Positions 46,010 to 50,180 of a DNA stretch of 50,180 nt are shown here, piece after piece; positions within the stretch are counted from its first letter, which is position 1; the number at the start of each line of letters is the position of its first letter. The DNA is from a virus: positions 1 to 50,180 of IMG/VR virus record IMGVR_UViG_3300033141_001359. One strand, 5' to 3'. The notes below the pieces were generated by a model. The model did no database searches. It saw only the letters and a program-made list of their open reading frames with translations, and was not told where the DNA came from. Made by a program: the position numbers and the translations under genes.

Positions 46010-46267
46010 TTATCTTTTCAGGGCAATGCCCACGCACCAGAAGAAGCAACCTTTAAGAACCCCGAGACCAGCCAATACCCCCGCAATCCCATATTCGACC
46101 GTGCCGAACTCGAAACTCCTGCCCAGCGTGACTACCAGGGCCCCGCCAAGCAAGGACAGAGTGAACACAAATAACCCTATAATCTTGCAGAATTCCGAAA
46201 GCGGGCCCAGGTCTCCGTCCCACTTTCCAGGCGCTTCCCGCCAACTACCCGGTCTTTCCGCTTTCAT
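46010..46267 (-). CDS. small membrane protein, 85 aa
   Basis: A ~25-residue soluble start (MKAERPGSWREAPGKWDGDLG) is followed by TM1 (IIGLFVFTLSLLGGALVVTLG) and TM2 (YGIAGVLAGLGVLKGCFFWCVGIAL). ATGA overlap with the VRR-NUC gene. Last gene of the replication operon before the structural promoter; function unknown. Confidence 0.6.
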   Translation of the reverse strand: MKAERPGSWREAPGKWDGDLGPLSEFCKIIGLFVFTLSLLGGALVVTLGRSFEFGTVEYGIAGVLAGLGVLKGCFFWCVGIALKR

Positions 46268-46590
46268 TCTGGCCTCCTTGTCTCAAGCCCAAGATATTCT
46301 ATTACCGCATCTATGCCGCCCACAACGACCTTGCCACCCAATGCCTCCTCGCGTTCCTTGAACTCCCTCTGCGCAGACGAGAGCCTATCGCGGCCAGCCT
46401 TGATTTCGACCCAGAACCGCAGGCCGTTGGGAATCACGCCGTATCTCGCGGGAAGTTGAATCCATAGGTCTGGCAAACCCGCAGTACCATATAGGCGACC
46501 TACCTGCGAAAGCACATTAGCCGTTCCACCCATTGCCGCCACGAGCCTGCGCACAGCTTCAATCGCGGTCTTGTGTGGGCTTCGTGTCAT
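46264..46590 (-). CDS. VRR-NUC domain nuclease, 108 aa
   Basis: AGLPDLWIQLPARYGVIPNGLRFWVEIKAGRDRLSSAQREFKEREEALGGKVVVG holds the PD-(D/E)XK signature: G-x-PD near residues 37-41, then E-I-K, and the Q-x-x-F helix. Stand-alone phage VRR-NUC proteins act on branched or replicating DNA. Could pair with the RecT protein or resolve packaging intermediates. Confidence 0.85.
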   Translation of the reverse strand: MTRSPHKTAIEAVRRLVAAMGGTANVLSQVGRLYGTAGLPDLWIQLPARYGVIPNGLRFWVEIKAGRDRLSSAQREFKEREEALGGKVVVGGIDAVIEYLGLETRRPE

Positions 46591-46946
46591 GGCTTCTCCT
46601 TGATTCCAAGCTGCCGAAACGTAATGCGGCGCATATCAGCAAGATGCCTTTCGGTAGCCTCAAGCTGTGCCCGTGTAGCCGTGTTCGGCATGTCAATGCC
46701 GCCTCGTCGGTCAAACTGTCGCGCTAGTTCTTTCATAAGCAAGCGGGCGATGTTCTTCTCCAGCGTAAGCGACGGCTCATCTCGGCGAACGCCAAAATTC
46801 ACAATCTCAGCCCATTCCAGCTTCACGGGTTTGACAACGAATTGATTGTCGCCGACGATTCTGAAAATATCTATGCCGATGGCATTGTGTTCCATCGGTA
46901 AATCATAGACCACAACCTCCAACGGCTTCTGAAGAATAATACTCAT
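46587..46946 (-). CDS. hypothetical protein, 119 aa
   Basis: Not recognised. Strand-rich first half (LEVVVYDLPMEHNAIGIDIFRIVG, FVVKPVKLEWAEIVNFGV), helical basic second half (ATRAQLEATERHLADMRRITFRQL). Coupled by ATGA both ways within the replication operon. Confidence 0.6.
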   Translation of the reverse strand: MSIILQKPLEVVVYDLPMEHNAIGIDIFRIVGDNQFVVKPVKLEWAEIVNFGVRRDEPSLTLEKNIARLLMKELARQFDRRGGIDMPNTATRAQLEATERHLADMRRITFRQLGIKEKP

Positions 46947-47236
46947 GATTTTTCCTTCAGGGCGAATTCAATCATCTCCGCGTCCGGCGCGCCGTAGGCA
47001 AAACGTATATCTCGCTCAGCGAGTTTCCGCCCAACCCAATCCCGCCAGATGCAGGCCGCCTCGTGGTTGCTAACAACGTGGTCAAAATTCCATGTATTGG
47101 TTTCCTCCACGTGCCACCATACGAGCCAACCGGTAGGGCACACTTGGAGCCTCTTCATAAGGCCCTTGTATTCCCACTTCGGCCAGCCTACGACCTTCGC
47201 CAGTTCTTCGGCGTGCTGCACCCAAATATCCTTCAT
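46943..47236 (-). CDS. hypothetical protein, 97 aa, paralogue of the joint-spanning gene
   Basis: ATG 47236 (MKDIWVQHAEELAKVVGWPKW) after GAGGAGGGATGTT. Shares HEAACIWRDWV and the G-W-P-x-W motif with the gene at 1-298/49975. The stretch upstream (47238-47284) contains ATTCCGTTCTGA, also found at the end of the 47618 gene, a duplication scar. Confidence 0.65.
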   Translation of the reverse strand: MKDIWVQHAEELAKVVGWPKWEYKGLMKRLQVCPTGWLVWWHVEETNTWNFDHVVSNHEAACIWRDWVGRKLAERDIRFAYGAPDAEMIEFALKEKS

Positions 47237-47284
47237 AACATCCCTCCTCAAAAGGTCAGAACGGAATCGGCGTCCTATTGGCCG

Positions 47285-47599
47285 TCAATCTGTTCCATTG
47301 CCATCGGTTACCTTACACGGCGTCTCGCCATACTCTACGGCAATCCAGTCCGACCATCGAGATTCTCCCTCCCGCAGCCACGCGATAAACGCTTTGCGTC
47401 TTTCGTTGCCAATGTCGCTATCTTCCCAGCCTTCCTTGCTCCCGTCTGGCGCAACAAGAAAACTGGCATAACCATTTATCGGGCTACGGACTATCTCTGA
47501 AACCGTCAGGCCAAGAGATATGGCCTTTTCGCGTATAGAATTCAAGCCTTCTTCGTCGCAACTCGTTACGATAATAGCGTCGTGTTTTATCCAGCCCAT
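47285..47599 (-). CDS. hypothetical protein, 104 aa
   Basis: MGWIKHDAIIVTSCDEEGLNSIREKAISLGLTVSEIV...FLVAPDGSKEGWEDSDIGNERRKAFIAWL: strongly resembles uncharacterised phage proteins with the pattern H-x-A-I-(I/V)-V-T, D-G-S-K-E-G-W. ATG 47599 behind GAGGAGGGATGCT. Role unknown. Confidence 0.65.
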   Translation of the reverse strand: MGWIKHDAIIVTSCDEEGLNSIREKAISLGLTVSEIVRSPINGYASFLVAPDGSKEGWEDSDIGNERRKAFIAWLREGESRWSDWIAVEYGETPCKVTDGNGTD

Positions 47600-47617
47600 A
47601 GCATCCCTCCTCCGAAG

Positions 47618-48160
47618 TCAGAACGGAATTGCTGTCTTGCCGTCGGCAAACAACGCGCTCGCTGGGACTTCGCCCTGCTTGTGCGCGTAATATTCGCGGT
47701 GACTCGCGTATGGCCGCTCATCCACAGGCCACCCGATGCGCCTCGCCTCCGCCAGGAACGTATCAATCGCCTGCACGCGGTCTGCGTAGTTTGGCGATAG
47801 CATCCCCTTGCAACACGCGCTCGATATGCGATGCTGCTCGTCTGTGCCGATTCGGCCCCAGAACCTGCCGTTTTCCTCTTTCTCTGCGTATCGTTCATCC
47901 ACCTCAACCGAGTCGCCAGCTTTGTATGTGGCACGCCGCTTCTGGCCTGGCGTCGGCTCCATGTCCACGGAGGGCGGGCGAAAGCTCGACATCTTCGGCC
48001 TGAACTTCGTATCGGCAACGACCTGCGATACTATCCGCTCAAGCGGGGCCTGGGGCCGGTTGCGCCACCAGCCGCGCACCATCCGCGTCTCGAACTCCGT
48101 AATATTCGGCCAGCGTTCGAGCACCGGTTGCCAAGTCTCCGTGAACTCCGCGTCCGTCAT
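47618..48160 (-). CDS. helicase-loader-like (G39P-type) replication protein, 180 aa
   Basis: FTETWQPVLERWPNITEFETRMVRGWWRNRPQAPLERIVSQVVADTKFRPKMSSFRPP resembles the N-terminal domain of SPP1 G39P-like loaders (w..l...yP..t.....WyrtL.......i..A...yi...kf.P...d). The position after a replisome-organiser-like gene supports this. C-terminal half is unlike the family; it ends ASALFADGKTAIPF, duplicated near 312-344. Tentative. Confidence 0.5.
   Translation of the reverse strand: MTDAEFTETWQPVLERWPNITEFETRMVRGWWRNRPQAPLERIVSQVVADTKFRPKMSSFRPPSVDMEPTPGQKRRATYKAGDSVEVDERYAEKEENGRFWGRIGTDEQHRISSACCKGMLSPNYADRVQAIDTFLAEARRIGWPVDERPYASHREYYAHKQGEVPASALFADGKTAIPF
47634..47666. repeat. 33-bp direct repeat with 312-344
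   Basis: Coding copy of the repeat, at the 3' end of the helicase-loader-like gene. Confidence 0.85.
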
Positions 48161-48891
48161 CGCTTTTCTCCAGGAAACATACGCTCAAGCCGTTCCTTCG
48201 CAGTCTCCTTGAACAAGACCTCTTCAAACTCCCAGGGCTTCATGCCGACCGTCGCCTTCTTCTCAATCGCATCTGATATGGCCGCCGTGTCCTTGCCCTG
48301 GTCAATCGCGGATTGCAGCCGTTTCCTTACACCCTCTGGATGACCGCCGTACTTCGTCTTGTTGATGAACTGCTTTACGAGCATATAGATTTCCATATCA
48401 GGTGAACCCGGTTGTTTCCTTTCTTCTGCTTCTGTATCTCCATCTGCATCTACTTCTGCATCTAGTGACCCGATTTTGTCCCGATTTTGTCCCAGTTCTG
48501 TCCCAGCTTCGGCGCTGCCAAGTCCGTCGCGCCGAGGTCGTAAAGGACTGCGGCGTTGATGCTTAGCGAAATTTGGAAAGCCCCAAGCACCATTTTTATC
48601 CTTATTCATTAGCCCCATTTTTGCAAACTTTTCAACGCATTTTTGCCCCGTTCTTGCGTCAATTCTCAAGAATCGCCACACATCTTCGAGCGATGCAGGT
48701 ACATTATGTTCGTAGAAATAGCCGCGACGGGAACTCGGCTGAGCTAAGCTCGCCAAGTCGTACATACGGCGATATACTCCCTCTTCCGTCACGCTAAGGG
48801 AAGCCCACCGGAGCGATGTGAGCGCCTTTGTTGGAAACCATTTGTACCAGACATATTCATTTGGTGCGGGCATTCCTTTTGCCTTTCCCAT
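48157..48891 (-). CDS. replisome-organiser-like protein, 244 aa
   Basis: ATG 48891 (MGKAKGMPAPNEYVWYKWFPTKALTSLRWASLSVTEEGVYRRM). The N-terminal ~110 residues have the winged-helix character of phage replication initiators: GVYRRMYDLASLAQ, LEDVWRFLRIDARTGQKCVEKFAKMGL, NKDKNGAWGFPNFAKHQRR. An acidic linker (~125-160) leads to a C-terminal helical domain (EIYMLVKQFINKTKYGGHPEGVRKRLQSAI) reminiscent of DnaD-like tails. First strong gene after the promoter at 49024; the origin may lie within or near it. Confidence 0.65.
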   Translation of the reverse strand: MGKAKGMPAPNEYVWYKWFPTKALTSLRWASLSVTEEGVYRRMYDLASLAQPSSRRGYFYEHNVPASLEDVWRFLRIDARTGQKCVEKFAKMGLMNKDKNGAWGFPNFAKHQRRSPLRPRRDGLGSAEAGTELGQNRDKIGSLDAEVDADGDTEAEERKQPGSPDMEIYMLVKQFINKTKYGGHPEGVRKRLQSAIDQGKDTAAISDAIEKKATVGMKPWEFEEVLFKETAKERLERMFPGEKR

Positions 48892-49023
48892 AACTGAGCT
48901 TTCCAAACAGAGCAAGCGCCGGAAGTGTGGACAGGCGATCCCACCAAAGGAGGGAAAGTCATCTTCCGACGCTCGCAAATTTGTGCTGTTGGGTTCATGG
49001 TGAAACCGCCTTCCACTACCCCT

Positions 49024-49051
49024 ATTGTACCACAATGCTACGTATTGTCAA
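49024..49051 (-). promoter_or_regulatory. sigma70-like promoter of the replication operon
   Basis: Minus strand: TTGACA (49046-49051), 16 bases, TACAAT (49024-49029). Starts a transcript through the replisome-organiser, loader and VRR-NUC genes. A short leader with a possible small ORF (ATG 48998) precedes the 48891 start. Confidence 0.7.
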
Positions 49052-49138
49052 GCATATTTTCAGCGTCACGAGTTGGCGTGCACTAGCCAATGGCGGATGC
49101 AGTGGCCGCAGTATGCCCACCATTCCACCCTCTTAGCC
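49052..49138 (-). other. intergenic stretch with possible mini-ORF
   Basis: Between the replication promoter and the zinc-ribbon gene. A minus-strand frame from a GTG (about 49122) reads VEWWAYCGHCIRHWLVH, with GAGG eight bases upstream. The Cys/Trp/His content is suggestive, but about 20 residues is too short to call a gene. Confidence 0.3.
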
Positions 49139-49339
49139 TCAAAGAAATCCCTCAAAGAGCATTCGCGTCCGGCCACATTTTGAGCACGTCGCGTTGGGCT
49201 GGTCGCTCAAACCTTTGGCCTCACTGCTTTCAATGGTCAAGTCCGCCTTGACGAATCGCCCGCATGTCTCGCACACGGGCACAAACGTCGCGCCGTCCTC
49301 GTATTGGATGCGCCGTATGCTCTCGTACTCCCCGCTCAT
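49139..49339 (-). CDS. zinc-ribbon protein, 66 aa
   Basis: MSGEYESIRRIQYEDGATFV, then VCETCGRFVKADLTIES and NATCSKCGRTRML: two Cys pairs spaced as a zinc ribbon. ATG 49339 lies five bases after the preceding stop. Probably a small nucleic-acid-binding early protein. Confidence 0.65.
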   Translation of the reverse strand: MSGEYESIRRIQYEDGATFVPVCETCGRFVKADLTIESSEAKGLSDQPNATCSKCGRTRMLFEGFL

Positions 49340-49343
49340 TCTT

Positions 49344-49544
49344 CTACAGTATCTTCCATTCGACAGGCGGCTCCTTCGGGAAACACACAGATTCCGCTTT
49401 GAGCACGTACACCCGCCGCTTTTCCTGCTTGCAGATGCGTTCGGCCTCAACCTGGGCCTGCCTGCATGTCCGATGCACCTTAGCCGGTGTGCGCCTACCG
49501 TCGCACCATACCATCCAGAATGTCTGCTCTATTTCCGTTTCCAT
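49344..49544 (-). CDS. hypothetical protein, 66 aa
   Basis: ATG 49544 behind AAAGGAGAAGTG. METEIEQTFWMVWCDGRRTPAKVHRTCRQAQVEAERIC...: small alpha/beta protein in which a strand with WMVW is followed by a long helix, similar in texture to small phage proteins of unknown role. Confidence 0.6.
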   Translation of the reverse strand: METEIEQTFWMVWCDGRRTPAKVHRTCRQAQVEAERICKQEKRRVYVLKAESVCFPKEPPVEWKIL

Positions 49545-49574
49545 CACTTCTCCTTTCTGTCATATGATTCAGCT

Positions 49575-49982
49575 TCACGGCTTGCCTTTCTCTGTCTGTG
49601 CTTCGGCAAGCTCGGCCTTCAACCGCTCGACCTCGGCCTTGAGCGCCTTGCGTTCGCCACGTACTTTGTCAAAGTTCACCTCTGGAATCATACCGTCGAG
49701 GGCATCTGTGAGAATGGTCTTGAGGCTTTTCGGGTCGTCGGGGCCTTCGAGCGTGTAGCGTATCATGCGTTCCAGCCGCCTAATCTCCGCATCCTTGCCT
49801 TTCTCACGCAGTCGTATCTGTGTAGCGAGCGCCTGCCACTTGTTGGCAGCTTTCTTCAAGCGCTCAATCTCTTCATTTGCAAGAGCCAAGTCCATTTCAA
49901 GCTGCGCGATTTCCTGGCACGCGAATATCGGGATAGTGAGTTCCGCCCCGTCTGGGCAGGTGATATGGAGTGTATCAATCAT
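49575..49982 (-). CDS. coiled-coil protein, 135 aa
   Basis: MIDTLHITCPDGAELTIPIF... is a short strand-rich start. From residue ~28 on the chain is almost wholly helical with heptads (IAQLEMDLALANEEIERLKKAA, and VERLKAELAEAQTEKGKP at the end). The final zipper shares 27 identical bases with the gene at 549. ATG 49982 overlaps the stop of the joint-spanning gene. Confidence 0.65.
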   Translation of the reverse strand: MIDTLHITCPDGAELTIPIFACQEIAQLEMDLALANEEIERLKKAANKWQALATQIRLREKGKDAEIRRLERMIRYTLEGPDDPKSLKTILTDALDGMIPEVNFDKVRGERKALKAEVERLKAELAEAQTEKGKP

Positions 49983-50180
49983 TGGGCTGCGCCTCAACAG
50001 CAAGCCTGAGCTTGATAAGTGCCGAATCGTAGGTCTCCTGGCTCCCACTATCAACGGACTCGTCTGCGAAGTGTACGATGATGCGCCATCGGTCGTCGAA
50101 CTTGATGTTGACCAAGCCAAGTTCCGTCAATTGCCTCAGCACCCAGTCACGCCAGATGCAGGCCGCCTCGTGGTGTGTCA
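49975..50180 (-). CDS. hypothetical protein, 3' part of the joint-spanning gene
   Basis: Continuation of the gene that starts at 298; 50067-50180 repeats bases 1-114. Here the chain runs through HEAACIWRDWV to ADESVDSGSQETYDSALIKLRLAVEAQPND and the stop, which overlaps the next start (ATGATTGA). The tail after the conserved motif differs from that of its paralogue at 46943. Confidence 0.75.
   Translation of the reverse strand, partial: THHEAACIWRDWVLRQLTELGLVNIKFDDRWRIIVHFADESVDSGSQETYDSALIKLRLAVEAQPND
50067..50180. repeat. terminal direct repeat, copy 2 (circular overlap)
   Basis: Identical to 1-114; see the first copy. Removing one copy gives a circle of 50,066 bp. Confidence 0.95.

Noticed and set aside
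1-50180. CRISPR array, insertion sequence, integrase or attachment site
   Set aside because: No regularly spaced direct repeats, no transposase or recombinase motif, and no tRNA fragment were seen on either strand.

Overview
The window is an essentially complete tailed-phage genome (Caudoviricetes, siphovirus-type), probably a circular metagenomic assembly. Bases 1-114 recur exactly at 50067-50180, and one gene reads continuously across that joint, so the unique length is about 50,066 bp. It carries a full HK97-type structural set: TerS, TerL, HK97 portal, Mu F/SPP1 gp7-like minor head protein, prohead protease, HK97-fold capsid, gp6-like connector, head-tail joining protein, HK97 gp10-like protein, tail terminator, tail tube, G/GT chaperones, tape measure and tail fibres. 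I see no integrase, tRNA, CRISPR array, DNA polymerase or recognisable endolysin. The host cannot be named; sigma70-like promoters and GGAGG-type ribosome sites point to an ordinary bacterium.

Layout. Almost every gene lies on the minus strand, packed with ATGA/TAATG stop-start overlaps, so transcription runs from high to low coordinates. From about 49.0 to 46.0 kb are replication and recombination genes (replisome-organiser-like, helicase-loader-like, VRR-NUC). From 45.8 to 35.7 kb come ParB-like, GNAT, terminase, portal, minor head, protease and capsid. From 35.6 to 28.5 kb are small membrane and cysteine-rich genes followed by a glycan cluster: GT4-GT2 fusion, two methyltransferases, GT2, B12-type radical SAM, sulfotransferase. 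From 28.5 to 16.3 kb are fibres, connectors and tail genes. A 869-residue GT2-GT9-methyltransferase fusion and a likely holin/membrane-lysis cassette follow, ending at a terminator near 12.54 kb. A consensus promoter with an internal palindrome (12.4 kb) then drives an early operon of small genes, including an XRE regulator, RecT and Gp157, which continues through the window ends to 49.1 kb.

The outstanding feature is at 38.85-41.86 kb. The minor head protein is interrupted by two Cys-type inteins, each placed just before a conserved Cys of the head-morphogenesis domain. The middle of each intein is covered on the opposite strand by an independent gene for a Vsr/DUF559-like (PD-(D/E)XK) nuclease: one has helix-turn-helix-like N-terminal repeats, the other five CxxC zinc-finger units. 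These are the only two convincing plus-strand genes in the genome. Each has its own promoter and ribosome site written inside intein coding sequence, and both are in exact codon-for-codon register with the intein frame. This looks like a pair of inteins whose homing endonucleases are encoded antisense rather than as in-frame domains.

A second oddity is a family of eight 78-141 bp elements (3.4-7.8 kb) with conserved complementary ends and variable interiors. They separate small early genes like punctuation and are accompanied by gene-tail relics that suggest cassette shuffling.
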